A stretch of DNA of 64,000 nt, from positions 496,001-560,000 of the forward strand of contig NZ_CP073104.1 of assembly GCF_018138145.1 (NCBI RefSeq). Reading direction: 5' to 3'. Origin of the DNA: Pseudomonas sp. SCA2728.1_7 (lineage in GTDB: Bacteria > Pseudomonadota > Gammaproteobacteria > Pseudomonadales > Pseudomonadaceae). Numbering within the stretch: position 1 is the stretch's first letter; the number at the start of each line of letters is the position of its first letter. Positions 8,275-19,133 of this stretch are shown here, in pieces. The position numbers were made by a program, and so were the translations under genes. The notes beneath the pieces are model-generated. The model was not told the DNA's origin. It was given only the letters and a program-made list of their open reading frames with translations, and did not search any database.

Positions 8275-8700
8275 TTAGCTGTTTTTCTTGGCTTGTTCGC
8301 GGATCCGCTCTTCCTGCTCCCGCGCTTCGGGGGTGAATTCGGCGCCGAAGTCTTCGGCGGAGAATATCTGGCGGATTTCAATATCAGAATCGCCTGACAT
8401 TGGGTTAGGGCAGCGCTTGACCCATTCGATGGCTTCTTCTTTTGATTTCACTTCCCAGATCCAGTAACCCGCTACCAGTTCTTTGGTCTCGATGAACGGC
8501 CCGTCGGTGACCGTGCGTTTGTCCCCGGAGAAATGCACGCGAGCGCCTTTGCTGCTCGGGTGCAGGCCATCGCAATCGATCAGGATGCCGGCCTTGACCA
8601 GTTCTTCGTTGAAGTTGCCCATCGCGGTGATCAGCTCTTCACTGGGCATGATGCCGGCTTCGGAATCGGCACTGGCTTTTACAAGGATCATGAAGCGCAT
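8275..8700 (-). CDS. YciI/DGPF-domain protein
   Basis: A 141-residue protein of the YCII-related fold. It starts RFMILVKASADSE and carries the diagnostic DGPFIETKE motif at residues 66-74 followed by GYWIWEVKSKEEAIEW. Related proteins occur alone or fused to ECF sigma factors; their reaction is unknown, though a dimeric ferredoxin-like fold with an active-site His/Asp is known from YciI. The C-terminal 30 residues are charged and probably helical. The ATG has a good ribosome site (ggagt). It is monocistronic and separated from tpx by a REPIN. Confidence 0.85.
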   Translation of the reverse strand: MRFMILVKASADSEAGIMPSEELITAMGNFNEELVKAGILIDCDGLHPSSKGARVHFSGDKRTVTDGPFIETKELVAGYWIWEVKSKEEAIEWVKRCPNPMSGDSDIEIRQIFSAEDFGAEFTPEAREQEERIREQAKKNS

Positions 8701-9040
8701 GGCGGTTACTCCGTGGATTGTGGGGATTCGTTGTTTAGTCGAACGAGCCAGCGGTGAATCGACAAGGTCTCAGGTAAAAGTGCGGAGAATTTTTCACACC
8801 GCAGATCCATTGTAGGAGTGAGCCTGCTCGCGATAGCGGTGTGTCAGTCAACATTTGCGTATATGAAAGACCGCTATCGCGAGCAGGCTCACTCCTACAG
8901 AGGAACGGCGGTGGTTTTGTATACAATTTTTTGCGCAGGCACCTAACAATTTCAGTCAGGGCATAGGTCGTCGGACAATTTCGTGGTTAACTTCGGCCTC
9001 TTGCATGCTTTCCAATCAAAACATCAGAAGGACTCAAGTC
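8701..9040. other. Intergenic region with a REPIN and the tpx upstream sequence
   Basis: It holds the REPIN at 8811-8899, then about 140 bases before tpx. The latter includes an AT-rich stretch with a short palindrome ttgtatacaa (about 8917-8926) and the ribosome site agaagga before the ATG. The promoter elements cannot be fixed from sequence alone. No gene is seen. Confidence 0.5.
8811..8899. repeat. REPIN (head-to-head REP pair)
   Basis: tgtaggagtgagcctgctcg with cgatagcggt on the left and the exact inverse on the right enclose about 30 variable bases. This is the main REP type of the window. Confidence 0.9.
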
Positions 9041-9541
9041 ATGGCTCAAGTCACCCTTAAAGGCAATCCGGTTCAAGTCAACGGCCAGTTGCCACAAGCC
9101 GGTTCCAAGGCGCCAGCCTTTTCTCTGGTTGCCGGCAATCTGTCCGACGTCACCCTGAAAGACTTCGCCGGCAAGCGCAAAGTGCTGAACATCTTCCCAA
9201 GCGTCGACACCCCGACCTGCGCGACTTCGGTACGCAAGTTCAACGCTCAGGCCAACGACATCAGCAACACCGTAGTGCTGTGCATCTCCGCTGACCTGCC
9301 GTTCGCTCAAGCGCGTTTCTGCGGCGCCGAAGGTCTGGAAAACGTCCAGAACCTGTCGACCCTGCGCGGTGCCGAGTTCATCGAGAACTACGGTGTGGCC
9401 ATTGCTGACGGCCCGCTGAAAGGCCTGACCGCTCGCGCCGTTGTGGTTCTGGACGAAAACGACAACGTCCTGCACAGCGAACTGGTCAAGGAAATCGCCG
9501 AAGAGCCTAACTACGAAGCGGCGCTGTCCGTTCTCAAGTAA
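9041..9541 (+). CDS. tpx: Thiol peroxidase (atypical 2-Cys peroxiredoxin)
   Basis: A 166-residue peroxiredoxin that reduces hydrogen peroxide and organic hydroperoxides using thioredoxin. The peroxidatic Cys60 sits in [11 protein letters not shown] and the resolving Cys94 in ARFCGAEG, matching the C61/C95 pair of E. coli Tpx. Length is the usual 165-168. The start MAQVTLKG is chosen because AGAAGGA lies nine bases upstream; an ATG 12 codons earlier lacks a good site. It has its own upstream region and a strong terminator downstream, so it is a single-gene unit. Confidence 0.97.
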   Translation: MAQVTLKGNPVQVNGQLPQAGSKAPAFSLVAGNLSDVTLKDFAGKRKVLNIFPSVDTPTCATSVRKFNAQANDISNTVVLCISADLPFAQARFCGAEGLENVQNLSTLRGAEFIENYGVAIADGPLKGLTARAVVVLDENDNVLHSELVKEIAEEPNYEAALSVLK

Positions 9542-9558
9542 GCGCTTTTACAATTGTT

Positions 9559-9588
9559 AACGGCCTGGCCCTGTCCAGGCCGTTTTCA
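9559..9588 (+). terminator. Rho-independent terminator of tpx
   Basis: A perfect ten-base stem aacggcctgg / ccaggccgtt with a six-base loop, followed by ttcatt. Confidence 0.9.
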
Positions 9589-9716
9589 TTTGTGTATCAG
9601 TGTTTTGCCTCACACCTTGAAACGTAAGGTGTAAGTAAATTGCCGGTAAAGCTGCTTTGCTAATTCCCCACCAGTGCTTATCGTTCAGCCTCCCGTAAAA
9701 GAAGCCCTCGCGCCCA

Positions 9717-11024
9717 ATGGTTAATGACTCCATGCAATCGTCCCCTCGTAACTCCCGTCGCTGGCTGATCAGCCTGCTTGTCTTGTTGGTGATCGCCGTC
9801 CTGTGCTGGAAATTCTGGCCCGCCGGTTCAGCCCACAAAGAGGGCGCTGACAAGGCGGCGGCCGGGCACACCGGGCGTTCGGGGATGATGCGGCCGGGCT
9901 TCGGTGGCGGCACCGGACCGATTCCGGTGCGCGTGGCGCCGGCGGTCACCGGCGACTTCCCGCTGTATTACAAGGCACTGGGCACGGTGACCGCGCTCAA
10001 CACCATCAACGTGCGCAGCCGGGTGGGCGGCGAACTGGTGAAAATCAATTTCGAAGAAGGGCAGATGGTCAAGGCTGGCGACCTGTTGGCCGAAATCGAC
10101 CCGCGCCCGTACCAGAATGCCTTGCTGCAGGCTGAAGGCACGTTGCTGCAGAATCAGGCACAACTGAAAAACGCTCAGGTCGACGTCGAGCGTTATCGCG
10201 GTCTGTACAAAGAGGACAGCATCGCCAAACAGACGCTGGACACCGCCGAAGCACTGGTCGGCCAGTATCTGGGTACGGTCAAGACCAACCAGGCTGCGGT
10301 CAATGACGCCAAGCTCAATCTTGAATTCACCAAAATCCGCGCGCCAATTGCCGGTCGCGTCGGTCTGCGTCAGGTCGACGTCGGCAACCTCGTCACCGCC
10401 AACGACACCACGTTCCTCGCGGTGATCACCCAGACGCAACCGATCAGCGTCGCTTTCACCTTGCCGGAAAACAGCCTCGAAACCGTACTCGCGCGTTATC
10501 GCAGCGGCGCCAAGCTGCCGGCCGAAGCGTGGGATCGCGGAGACACCAAACTGCAAGCCACCGGTGTGCTGCAAAGCCTCGACAACCAGATCGATGTCGC
10601 CACCGGCACTCTGAAGTTCAAGGCCCGCTACGACAACCGCGATCAGGCGTTGTTCCCCAACCAGTTCGTCAACGTGCACTTGCTGGCTGACACACTGAAA
10701 GGCGTGGTCCTGGCACCGTCGGCGGCCATCCAGTTTGGCACCAACGGTACCTTTGTCTATGCGCTGGACGGCGACAAGAAAGTCACCATTCGCCAACTGA
10801 AGATTGGCGCCAGTGATGGCGAAAACACCGTGATCACTGAAGGCCTGACTGCTGGCGACCGCGTGGTGCTGGAAGGCACCGACCGTCTGAAGGAAGGCAG
10901 TGAAGTGGAAGTGGTCAACGACAGCAACCAAGTGCCGACCACGCCGACCGAACACCTGCAAGGCAAATCTGCCGCCACCCCGACTGACGCTGCTGTCACC
11001 GACAAGGCCAAGAAGGGCGCATGA
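9717..11024 (+). CDS. muxA: RND efflux periplasmic adaptor MuxA/MdtA
   Basis: The membrane-fusion protein of a MuxABC-OpmB (MdtABC-TolC type) tripartite pump, 435 residues. Residues about 15-33 form an N-terminal inner-membrane anchor, followed by a flexible G/K-rich linker. The biotinyl-lipoyl half is visible at [20 protein letters not shown], then the alpha-hairpin ([20 protein letters not shown]), the second lipoyl half ([18 protein letters not shown]) and a C-terminal beta-barrel domain. The stop overlaps the muxB start in an ATGA. An alternative ATG five codons in is possible. No regulator gene is adjacent. In P. aeruginosa the homologous pump exports aminocoumarins, macrolides and others; substrates here are not known. 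Confidence 0.92.
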   Translation: MVNDSMQSSPRNSRRWLISLLVLLVIAVLCWKFWPAGSAHKEGADKAAAGHTGRSGMMRPGFGGGTGPIPVRVAPAVTGDFPLYYKALGTVTALNTINVRSRVGGELVKINFEEGQMVKAGDLLAEIDPRPYQNALLQAEGTLLQNQAQLKNAQVDVERYRGLYKEDSIAKQTLDTAEALVGQYLGTVKTNQAAVNDAKLNLEFTKIRAPIAGRVGLRQVDVGNLVTANDTTFLAVITQTQPISVAFTLPENSLETVLARYRSGAKLPAEAWDRGDTKLQATGVLQSLDNQIDVATGTLKFKARYDNRDQALFPNQFVNVHLLADTLKGVVLAPSAAIQFGTNGTFVYALDGDKKVTIRQLKIGASDGENTVITEGLTAGDRVVLEGTDRLKEGSEVEVVNDSNQVPTTPTEHLQGKSAATPTDAAVTDKAKKGA

Positions 11025-14000
11025 ACATTTCGCGGCTGTTCATCCTCCGACCGGTAGCCACCACCCTGAGCATGCTGGCCATCGTCCTGGCCGGCCTGAT
11101 CGCGTACCGCTTACTGCCGGTTTCTGCGCTGCCACAGGTCGACTACCCGACTATCCGCGTCATGACCTTGTATCCCGGCGCCAGCCCGGATGTGATGACC
11201 AGTGCCGTGACCGCACCGCTCGAGCGCCAGTTCGGGCAGATGCCGGGCCTCACGCAAATGGCCTCGACCAGTTCCGGCGGTGCGTCGGTGCTGACGTTGC
11301 GTTTCAGCCTCGACATCAACATGGACGTCGCCGAACAGCAGGTGCAGGCCGCGATCAACGCCGCGACCAATCTGCTGCCAACCGATTTGCCCGCGCCACC
11401 GGTGTACAACAAGGTCAACCCGGCGGACACCCCGGTACTGACCCTGGCGATCACCTCGAAAACCATGTTGCTGCCCAAACTCAATGACCTGGTCGATACG
11501 CGCATGGCGCAGAAAATCGCCCAGATCAGCGGCGTCGGCATGGTCAGCATTGCCGGCGGTCAGCGTCAGGCCGTGCGGATCAAGGTCAACCCGGAAGCGT
11601 TGGCCGCCAACAGTCTGAACCTGTCGGACGTGCGCACCTTGATCAGCGCCTCCAACGTCAACCAGCCGAAAGGTAACTTTGACGGCCCGACGCGGGTGTC
11701 GATGCTTGACGCCAACGACCAGCTGACTTCGCCCAAGGATTACGCCAACCTGATCCTCGCCTACAAGAACGGCGCGCCGCTGCGGCTCAAGGACGTGGCG
11801 GAAATCGTCGATGGCGCCGAGAACGAGCGCCTCGCTGCGTGGGCCAACCAGAATCAGGCGGTATTGCTGAACATCCAGCGTCAGCCGGGTGCCAACGTCA
11901 TCGAGGTGGTCGACCGCATCAAGGCGTTGCTGCCGAGCATCACCGACAACCTGCCGGCCGGCCTCGAAGTGACGGTGCTGACGGATCGCACTCAAACCAT
12001 CCGCGCCTCGGTCACTGACGTGCAACACGAACTGCTGATCGCCATCGCTCTGGTGGTGATGGTGACATTCCTGTTCCTGCGCCGCGCCAGTGCGACGATC
12101 ATTCCCTCAGTGGCGGTGCCGCTGTCGCTGATCGGCACCTTCGGCGTGATGTACCTCGCCGGTTTCTCGGTCAACAACCTGACCCTGATGGCGCTGACCA
12201 TTGCCACCGGTTTTGTGGTCGACGATGCCATCGTCATGCTGGAGAACATCGCGCGCTTCATCGAAGAGGGCGACAGCCCGATGCAGGCCGCGCTCAAGGG
12301 TGCCAAACAGATCGGCTTCACCCTGATTTCCCTGACCCTGTCGCTGATTGCAGTACTGATCCCGCTGCTGTTCATGGCCGATGTGGTCGGGCGCCTGTTC
12401 CGCGAATTCGCCATCACCCTGGCGGTGGCGATCCTGATTTCGCTGGTAGTCTCACTGACCCTGACGCCGATGATGTGCGCGCGTCTGCTCAAGCGTGAGC
12501 CGGAAGAACATGAGCAAGGCCGTTTTTACCGTGCCAGCGGTGCTGTCATCGACTGGATGATTGCCGAATACGGTCGGATGCTGCGCTGGGTACTCAAGCA
12601 CCAGCCACTGACCTTGCTGGTGGCCATCGCTACACTCGGGTTGACCGTGTTTCTCTATATGGTCGTGCCGAAGGGCTTCTTCCCGGTGCAGGACACCGGG
12701 GTGATTCAGGGCATTTCCGAAGCACCACAGTCGATTTCCTTCGCGGCGATGGGCGAGCGTCAGCAGCAACTGGCGAAAATCATTCTTGAAGATCCGGCGG
12801 TGCAGAGCCTGTCGTCCTACATCGGTGTCGACGGCGATAACGCCACGCTCAACAGCGGGCGCTTGCTGATCAACCTCAAGCCCCATGGCGATCGCGATCT
12901 AAGCGCCACTGAAGTGATTGCGCGCCTGCAACCGCAATTGGACAAACTGGTCGGCATCCGCCTGTTCATGCAGCCGGTGCAGGACCTGACCATCGAAGAC
13001 CGTGTCAGCCGGACCCAGTATCAGTTCAGCATGTCCTCGCCGGATTCCGAACTGCTCAGCCAGTGGAGCGGGCGACTGGTCGAAGCGCTGGCCCAACGGC
13101 CGGAATTGACCGACGTTGCCAGTGATTTGCAGGACAAGGGTTTACAGGTCTATCTGGTGATCGACCGCGATGCCGCCTCACGCCTTGGCGTTTCGGTGGC
13201 GAACATCACCGATGCGCTCTATGACGCTTTTGGCCAGCGGCAGATCTCGACTATTTACACCCAGGCCAGCCAGTACCGCGTGGTGCTGCAAGCCCAGGCC
13301 GGAGAGAAGATCGGCCCGCAGGCGCTGGACCAGATTCACGTCAAGACCACCGATGACGCGCAGGTACGCCTGTCGAGTCTGGCGCATATCGAGGAGCGTC
13401 AGGCGCAACTGGCGATCACCCATATCGGCCAGTTCCCGGCGGTAATGATGTCGTTCAACCTCGCGCCCGGTGTGGCGCTGGGGCATGCGGTCGACATCAT
13501 CGAGCAGGTACAGAAAGACATCGGCATGCCCGTCGGCGTGCAGACCCAGTTCCAGGGCGCGGCCGAAGCGTTCCAGGCTTCGCTGTCGAGCACCTTGCTG
13601 CTGATTCTGGCGGCGGTGGTGACCATGTACATCGTGCTGGGCGTGCTTTACGAGAGCTACATTCACCCGATCACCATTCTTTCGACTTTGCCGTCGGCAG
13701 CGGTCGGCGCTTTGTTGGCATTGCTGCTCAGTGGCAATGACCTGGGCATGATCGCGATCATTGGCATCATTTTGCTGATCGGTATCGTGAAAAAGAACGC
13801 GATCATGATGATCGACTTCGCCCTCGATGCTGAACGCACCCAAGGCATGGCACCGGAACAGGCGATCTATCAGGCGGCGCTGCTGCGCTTCCGGCCGATT
13901 CTGATGACCACGCTGGCGGCGCTGTTCGGCGCGGTGCCGTTGATGCTCGCCACGGGATCAGGTGCTGAATTGCGTCAGCCGCTGGGTCTGGTGATGGTCG

Positions 14001-14122
14001 GCGGTCTGCTGGTCAGTCAGGTGCTGACGCTGTTCACCACGCCAGTGATCTACCTGTATTTCGACCGCCTCGGGCGACGCTTTGGCAAGACCAATGCTGA
14101 CACTGAGGAGGTGTCGGTATGA
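11021..14122 (+). CDS. muxB: RND efflux inner-membrane transporter MuxB/MdtB
   Basis: A 1033-residue proton/drug antiporter, the usual length for the family, with 12 membrane segments and two large periplasmic loops. The proton-relay Asp pair of the fourth membrane segment is intact at D401-D402 in [14 protein letters not shown], and the lysines of the tenth at about K924-K925 in [12 protein letters not shown]. MuxB and MuxC type pumps are heteromultimers, so this protein is expected to work with the similar muxC product. It overlaps muxA by four bases. A REPIN separates it from muxC, which is unusual inside this operon. Confidence 0.95.
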   Translation: MNISRLFILRPVATTLSMLAIVLAGLIAYRLLPVSALPQVDYPTIRVMTLYPGASPDVMTSAVTAPLERQFGQMPGLTQMASTSSGGASVLTLRFSLDINMDVAEQQVQAAINAATNLLPTDLPAPPVYNKVNPADTPVLTLAITSKTMLLPKLNDLVDTRMAQKIAQISGVGMVSIAGGQRQAVRIKVNPEALAANSLNLSDVRTLISASNVNQPKGNFDGPTRVSMLDANDQLTSPKDYANLILAYKNGAPLRLKDVAEIVDGAENERLAAWANQNQAVLLNIQRQPGANVIEVVDRIKALLPSITDNLPAGLEVTVLTDRTQTIRASVTDVQHELLIAIALVVMVTFLFLRRASATIIPSVAVPLSLIGTFGVMYLAGFSVNNLTLMALTIATGFVVDDAIVMLENIARFIEEGDSPMQAALKGAKQIGFTLISLTLSLIAVLIPLLFMADVVGRLFREFAITLAVAILISLVVSLTLTPMMCARLLKREPEEHEQGRFYRASGAVIDWMIAEYGRMLRWVLKHQPLTLLVAIATLGLTVFLYMVVPKGFFPVQDTGVIQGISEAPQSISFAAMGERQQQLAKIILEDPAVQSLSSYIGVDGDNATLNSGRLLINLKPHGDRDLSATEVIARLQPQLDKLVGIRLFMQPVQDLTIEDRVSRTQYQFSMSSPDSELLSQWSGRLVEALAQRPELTDVASDLQDKGLQVYLVIDRDAASRLGVSVANITDALYDAFGQRQISTIYTQASQYRVVLQAQAGEKIGPQALDQIHVKTTDDAQVRLSSLAHIEERQAQLAITHIGQFPAVMMSFNLAPGVALGHAVDIIEQVQKDIGMPVGVQTQFQGAAEAFQASLSSTLLLILAAVVTMYIVLGVLYESYIHPITILSTLPSAAVGALLALLLSGNDLGMIAIIGIILLIGIVKKNAIMMIDFALDAERTQGMAPEQAIYQAALLRFRPILMTTLAALFGAVPLMLATGSGAELRQPLGLVMVGGLLVSQVLTLFTTPVIYLYFDRLGRRFGKTNADTEEVSV

Positions 14123-14142
14123 CTGTCCATACACATAACCCC

Positions 14143-14232
14143 TGTAGGAGTGAGCCTGCTCGCGATGAGGCCGGCACCTGCAACATCAATGTAAACAGAC
14201 ACACCGCTATCGCGAGCAGGCTCACTCCTACA
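14143..14232. repeat. REPIN inside the mux operon
   Basis: Head-to-head REP pair of the main type, extended by outer cccc/gggg bases, inserted in the 142-base gap between muxB and muxC. The left REP has a changed tail (gatgagg in place of gatagcg). Confidence 0.9.
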
Positions 14233-14264
14233 GGGGATTGGTGTGACGTTGGGGATCGTGGTCA

Positions 14265-17200
14265 ATGAACCTCTCCGGTCCTTTCATCAAGCGCCCAGTA
14301 GCAACGATGCTGCTCAGCCTGGCGATCATGCTGCTCGGCGGTGTCAGCTTCGGTCTGCTGCCGGTGGCGCCGCTGCCGCAAATGGATTTCCCGGTGATCG
14401 TCGTACAGGCAAGCCTGCCCGGCGCCAGTCCGGAGGTCATGGCGTCCACCGTGGCCACGCCGCTGGAGCGCTCATTCGGCGCGATTGCCGGCGTCAACAC
14501 CATGAGCAGCCGCTCCAGTCAGGGCTCGACCCGGGTCATTCTGCAATTTGACCTAGATCGCGACATCAACGGCGCCGCGCGGGAAGTGCAGGCGGCGATC
14601 AACGCCTCGCGCAACCTGTTGCCGAGCGGTATGCGCAGCATGCCGACCTACAAAAAGGTCAACCCGTCGCAGGCACCGATCATGGTGCTGTCGCTGACCT
14701 CCGATGTACTGGAGAAAGGTCAGCTCTACGATTTAGCCTCGACCATTCTGTCGCAGAGCCTGTCGCAAGTGCAGGGCGTCGGTGAAGTGCAGATCGGCGG
14801 CAGTTCGCTGCCGGCGGTGCGCATCGAACTCGAACCGCAGGCGCTGAACCAGTACGGCGTGGCGCTCGACGATGTGCGCAAAACCATCGCCGATGCCAAC
14901 GTGCGCCGGCCAAAAGGTTCGGTCGAGGACGGTCAGCGTCTATGGCAGATCCAGGCCAACGACCAGCTGGAAAAAGCCAAGGATTACGAATCACTGATCA
15001 TCCACTACGCTGACGGTGCCGCGCTGCGCCTCAAGGACGTGGCCAAGGTCAGCGACGGCGTCGAAGATCGCTACAACAGCGGCTTCTTCAACGATGACGC
15101 GGCCGTGCTGCTGGTGATCAACCGCCAGGCCGGCGCCAACATCATCGAGACGGTCAACGAGATCAAAGCGCAGTTGCCGGCCCTGCAAGCCGTCCTGCCC
15201 GCCAGCGTGAAATTGAACCTGGCCATGGACCGCTCGCCGGTGATCAAGGCCACTTTGCATGAAGCCGAGATGACCCTGCTGATTGCCGTGGCGCTGGTGA
15301 TTCTGGTGGTGTTCCTGTTCCTCGGTAACTTCCGCGCCTCGCTGATTCCGACATTGGCGGTGCCGGTGTCGCTGGTCGGCACCTTTGCGGTGATGTACCT
15401 CTATGGCTTCTCGCTGAACAACCTTTCGCTGATGGCGTTGATTCTGGCCACCGGACTGGTGGTGGACGATGCCATTGTGGTGCTGGAGAACATTTCCCGG
15501 CACATCGACGAAGGCGTCAAACCGATGCAGGCCGCGTACCTCGGGGCCAAGGAAGTCGGTTTCACCTTGCTGTCGATGAACGTCTCGCTGGTGGCGGTAT
15601 TTCTCTCGATTCTGTTCATGGGCGGGATTGTCGAAAGCCTGTTTCGCGAGTTCTCCATCACCTTGGCGGCGGCTATTGTGGTGTCGCTGGTGGTCTCGCT
15701 GACGCTGACACCGATGCTCTGCGCCCGTTGGCTCAAACCGCACACACCGGGGCAGGAAAACCGTCTGCAACGCTGGAGCCGCCGCACCAACGACTGGATG
15801 GTCGGCAAATACGCCACCAGCCTCGACTGGGTGTTGCGCCATCGTCGTCTGACCTTGCTCAGTCTGCTGATCACCGTTGGCGTCAACGTCGCGCTGTACG
15901 TGGTGGTGCCGAAAACCTTCATGCCGCAGCAGGACACCGGCCAGTTGATCGGTTTCGTGCGCGGTGACGACGGTCTGTCGTTCAGCGTGATGCAGCCGAA
16001 AATGGAAATCTTTCGCCGTGCCGTGCTCAAGGACGAGGCGGTAGAGAGTGTCGCCGGATTCATCGGTGGCTCCAACGGCACCAATAACGCTTTCATGCTG
16101 GTGCGTCTGAAGCCGATCAAGGAACGTCAGCTCAATGCACAGAAAGTCATCGAGCGCCTGCGCAAGGAAATGCCCAAGGTCCCCGGTGCACAATTGATGC
16201 TGATGGCCGATCAGGATCTGCAGTTTGGCGGCGGCCGCGAACAGACTACCTCGCAGTACAGCTACATCCTGCAAAGTGGCGATCTGGGCGAGTTACGCAA
16301 GTGGTATCCAAAAGTGGTTGCCGCGTTAAGGGCGTTGCCTGAGCTGACCGCGATCGACGCGCGCGAAGGCAAGGGTGCCCAGCAAGTGACGTTGATCGTC
16401 GACCGCGATCAGGCCAAGCGCCTGGGGATCGACATGGACATGGTTACCTCAGTGTTGAACAACGCCTACAGCCAGCGGCAGATTTCGACGATCTACGACA
16501 GCCTCAACCAGTATCAGGTGGTGATGGAGGTCAATCCGAAATACGCCCAGGACCCGGTGACGCTCAAGCAGGTTCAGGTGATCACCGCTGACGGTGCGCG
16601 GGTGCCGCTGTCGACGATCGCTCATTATGAGAGCAGCCTGGAAGACGACCGCGTCAGCCACGAAGGCCAGTTCGCCTCGGAAGACATTTCCTTCGACATG
16701 GCCGAAGGCGTGACGGTGGAGCAGGGCAGTGCCGCGATCGAGCGGGCGATTGCCAAGTTGGGTCTGCCGGAAGATGTCATCGCGAAAATGGCCGGTACCG
16801 CCGACGCTTTTGCCGCGACGCAGAAGAGCCAGCCGTTCATGATTCTCGGCGCGCTGCTGGCGGTGTATCTGGTGTTGGGCGTGCTGTATGAAAGCTACAT
16901 CCATCCGCTGACGATCCTGTCGACCCTGCCGTCGGCCGGTGTCGGTGCGTTGCTGTCGATCTATGCGCTGGGCGGCGAGTTCAGCCTGATTTCGTTGCTC
17001 GGGTTGTTTCTGCTGATTGGCGTGGTGAAGAAAAACGCCATTCTGATGATCGACCTCGCGCTGCAACTGGAACGGCATCAGGGCCTGTCGCCGCTGGAGT
17101 CGATTCGCAGTGCCTGTCTGCAACGCTTGCGGCCGATTCTGATGACCACCCTGGCGGCGATTCTCGGCGCCTTGCCGTTGCTGCTCAGCCGGGCCGAAGG

Positions 17201-17372
17201 TGCGGAAATGCGCCAGCCGCTGGGTTTGACCATCATCGGCGGATTGATTTTCAGCCAGGTGCTGACGCTTTACACCACCCCTGTGGTTTACCTCTATCTC
17301 GACAAGCTGCGCCATCGTTTCAACAAATGGCGTGGCGTGCGCACTGACGCCGCTCTGGAAACTCCGCTATGA
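14265..17372 (+). CDS. muxC: RND efflux inner-membrane transporter MuxC/MdtC
   Basis: A 1035-residue RND transporter, the second inner-membrane subunit of the pump. The fourth-segment Asp pair is at D401-D402 (GLVVDDAIVVLENI) and the tenth-segment lysines at about K922-K923 (GVVKKNAILMID). It resembles MuxB throughout but is clearly diverged, as expected for the MdtB/MdtC pair, in which the two subunits have different roles in proton transfer and drug binding. The ribosome site is weak (ggggat), and translation may depend on read-through from muxB across the REPIN. The stop overlaps opmB by four bases. Confidence 0.95.
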   Translation: MNLSGPFIKRPVATMLLSLAIMLLGGVSFGLLPVAPLPQMDFPVIVVQASLPGASPEVMASTVATPLERSFGAIAGVNTMSSRSSQGSTRVILQFDLDRDINGAAREVQAAINASRNLLPSGMRSMPTYKKVNPSQAPIMVLSLTSDVLEKGQLYDLASTILSQSLSQVQGVGEVQIGGSSLPAVRIELEPQALNQYGVALDDVRKTIADANVRRPKGSVEDGQRLWQIQANDQLEKAKDYESLIIHYADGAALRLKDVAKVSDGVEDRYNSGFFNDDAAVLLVINRQAGANIIETVNEIKAQLPALQAVLPASVKLNLAMDRSPVIKATLHEAEMTLLIAVALVILVVFLFLGNFRASLIPTLAVPVSLVGTFAVMYLYGFSLNNLSLMALILATGLVVDDAIVVLENISRHIDEGVKPMQAAYLGAKEVGFTLLSMNVSLVAVFLSILFMGGIVESLFREFSITLAAAIVVSLVVSLTLTPMLCARWLKPHTPGQENRLQRWSRRTNDWMVGKYATSLDWVLRHRRLTLLSLLITVGVNVALYVVVPKTFMPQQDTGQLIGFVRGDDGLSFSVMQPKMEIFRRAVLKDEAVESVAGFIGGSNGTNNAFMLVRLKPIKERQLNAQKVIERLRKEMPKVPGAQLMLMADQDLQFGGGREQTTSQYSYILQSGDLGELRKWYPKVVAALRALPELTAIDAREGKGAQQVTLIVDRDQAKRLGIDMDMVTSVLNNAYSQRQISTIYDSLNQYQVVMEVNPKYAQDPVTLKQVQVITADGARVPLSTIAHYESSLEDDRVSHEGQFASEDISFDMAEGVTVEQGSAAIERAIAKLGLPEDVIAKMAGTADAFAATQKSQPFMILGALLAVYLVLGVLYESYIHPLTILSTLPSAGVGALLSIYALGGEFSLISLLGLFLLIGVVKKNAILMIDLALQLERHQGLSPLESIRSACLQRLRPILMTTLAAILGALPLLLSRAEGAEMRQPLGLTIIGGLIFSQVLTLYTTPVVYLYLDKLRHRFNKWRGVRTDAALETPL

Positions 17373-18838
17373 CTGACCGTTCGCTTATCAATCTGGCCAC
17401 TGTACGAGGCTCGCGTCTGCTGAGCCTGTCGCTGTGCGTGGCGATGCTCAGTGCCTGCGCTGTCGGCCCGGACTACCAGCGCCCGCAAACCGTGGAAATC
17501 GCCCAGTACAAGGAGGCCGAAGGCTGGACTCAGGCCAACCCGAGTGATTCGTTGGCCCGGGGTGCGTGGTGGGAGTTGTACGGCGATCAGCAGCTCAACG
17601 GCTTGATCGAAAAACTCAACAATTCCAACCAGACCGTCGCGCAGTCGGAAGCCCAGTACCGACAAGCGCAGGCGTTGGTGCGCAGCGCGCGCGGGGCGTT
17701 TTACCCGAGTGTCGATCTGAGCTTGGGTAAAACCCGCTCCAGCCAGGGCACCGGCAGCAGCAGTTCCAGTCTGAGCAGTTCCTCCAGCGGTATCCGCGAC
17801 ACCTACAACGCTGAGCTGGGCGTCAGTTGGGAAGCCGATGTGTGGGGCAAGTTGCGCCGTGGACTGGAAGCCGATGAGGCCAGTGCCCAGGCCAGTTTTG
17901 CCGATCTGGCGGCGATGCGCCTGAGTCAGCAGTCGGAGCTGGTGCAGAACTACCTGCAATTGCGCGTGATCGATCAGCAAAAACGTCTGCTCGAAGCCAC
18001 GGTTGCTGCTTACGAACGCTCGCTGAAAATGACCCAGAACCAATACCGCGCGGGCGTTTCCGGGCGCGATGCGGTAGCACAGGCGCAGACGCAACTGAAA
18101 AGCACCCAGGCCGATCTGGTTGACCTGATCTGGCAGCGTGCGCAGTTCGAAAATGCGATTGCCGTGCTGACCGGTCAAGCGCCGGCGGATTTCAACATTG
18201 CTGAAGTGCAGACCATTCCGAAGTTGCCGCAGGTGCCATTGAGCTTGCCCTCGCAGTTGCTGGAACGGCGCCCGGACATCGCCTCGGCAGAGCGCTCGGT
18301 GATCGCCGCCAACGCCAACATCGGCGTGGCCAAAGCCGCGTATTACCCGGATCTGAGCTTGAGTCTGAGCGGCGGCTACAGCAGCAGTACCTCGCAGAAC
18401 CTGATCAGCCTGCCGAACCGCTTCTGGTCGGTCGGGCCGAAACTGGCGTTGCCGCTGTTCGACGGTGGCATACGTTCGGCAGAAGTCGACCGCACCGAGG
18501 CGGTATACGACCAGACCGTGGCCAAGTACCGCCAGACCGTGCTCGACGGTTTCCGCGAGGTGGAAAACTACCTGGTGCAGCTCAAGGTCTACGAGGATGA
18601 AGCGGCGGTGCGCCAGGAAGCCCTCGATGCCGCCCGCGACTCCCTGCGCCTGACGGAAAATCAGTACAAGGCCGGGTTGATTGCTTACATCGACGTCGTG
18701 GTGGTGCAAGCCACGGCACTGAGCAACGAGCGCAGCGTGCTGAACATTCTGCAAAGCCGTTTGATCGCCAGCGTGCAACTGATTGCGGCACTGGGCGGTG
18801 GCTGGGACGGGCAACTGGATGTCAGTGACGCCCAATAA
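17369..18838 (+). CDS. opmB: Outer-membrane efflux lipoprotein OpmB (OprM family)
   Basis: A 489-residue trimeric outer-membrane channel of the NodT/OprM family. The signal peptide ends in LSAC with lipidated Cys30, followed by AVGPDYQRPQ, the family signature. Two tandem OEP repeats are visible, each with long helical-hairpin stretches such as LRVIDQQKRLLEATVAAYERS, here shown in parts around residues 195-215 and 400-430. A serine-rich insert (about residues 128-142) is unusual but tolerable in a surface loop. It completes the muxA-B-C-opmB operon, and a REPIN follows in place of an obvious terminator. Confidence 0.93.
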   Translation: MTDRSLINLATVRGSRLLSLSLCVAMLSACAVGPDYQRPQTVEIAQYKEAEGWTQANPSDSLARGAWWELYGDQQLNGLIEKLNNSNQTVAQSEAQYRQAQALVRSARGAFYPSVDLSLGKTRSSQGTGSSSSSLSSSSSGIRDTYNAELGVSWEADVWGKLRRGLEADEASAQASFADLAAMRLSQQSELVQNYLQLRVIDQQKRLLEATVAAYERSLKMTQNQYRAGVSGRDAVAQAQTQLKSTQADLVDLIWQRAQFENAIAVLTGQAPADFNIAEVQTIPKLPQVPLSLPSQLLERRPDIASAERSVIAANANIGVAKAAYYPDLSLSLSGGYSSSTSQNLISLPNRFWSVGPKLALPLFDGGIRSAEVDRTEAVYDQTVAKYRQTVLDGFREVENYLVQLKVYEDEAAVRQEALDAARDSLRLTENQYKAGLIAYIDVVVVQATALSNERSVLNILQSRLIASVQLIAALGGGWDGQLDVSDAQ

Positions 18839-18860
18839 ATCAGGCTGTGGCGAAAATCAT

Positions 18861-18948
18861 GTGGGAGCGAGCCTGCTCGCGAAGGCGTCAATGCAGTCAC
18901 TGATTACTTTGAATGAGAGAGCCTATTCGCGAGCAGGCTCGCTCCCAC
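18861..18948. repeat. REPIN, gtgggagcgagc variant
   Basis: Left arm gtgggagcgagcctgctcgc and its inverse at 18931-18948 enclose about 45 bases. It fills most of the 295-base gap between opmB and the MHYT protein; the remaining bases show no gene. Confidence 0.88.
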
Positions 18949-19133
18949 AATGATCGCACCAACTTTAGAAAAGCCCGGGCCAGAGCCTCGTCGGCCGATC
19001 AAACGAGCGTTTCATCGGCTTGATGGCCAATTGCTTACTTTGTCAGTGCGTTCTTCTGTGCAATCAGTACAATCGCCGCATTTGCCCGACCGAGAATGGA
19101 CGCAATCCGCGTTGGGTGGCCACGAGAATTCCC

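Noticed and set aside
17294..18835. A 513-codon minus-strand open frame across opmB
   Set aside because: It is antisense to a clear OprM-family gene; such frames are expected from high-GC codon bias.
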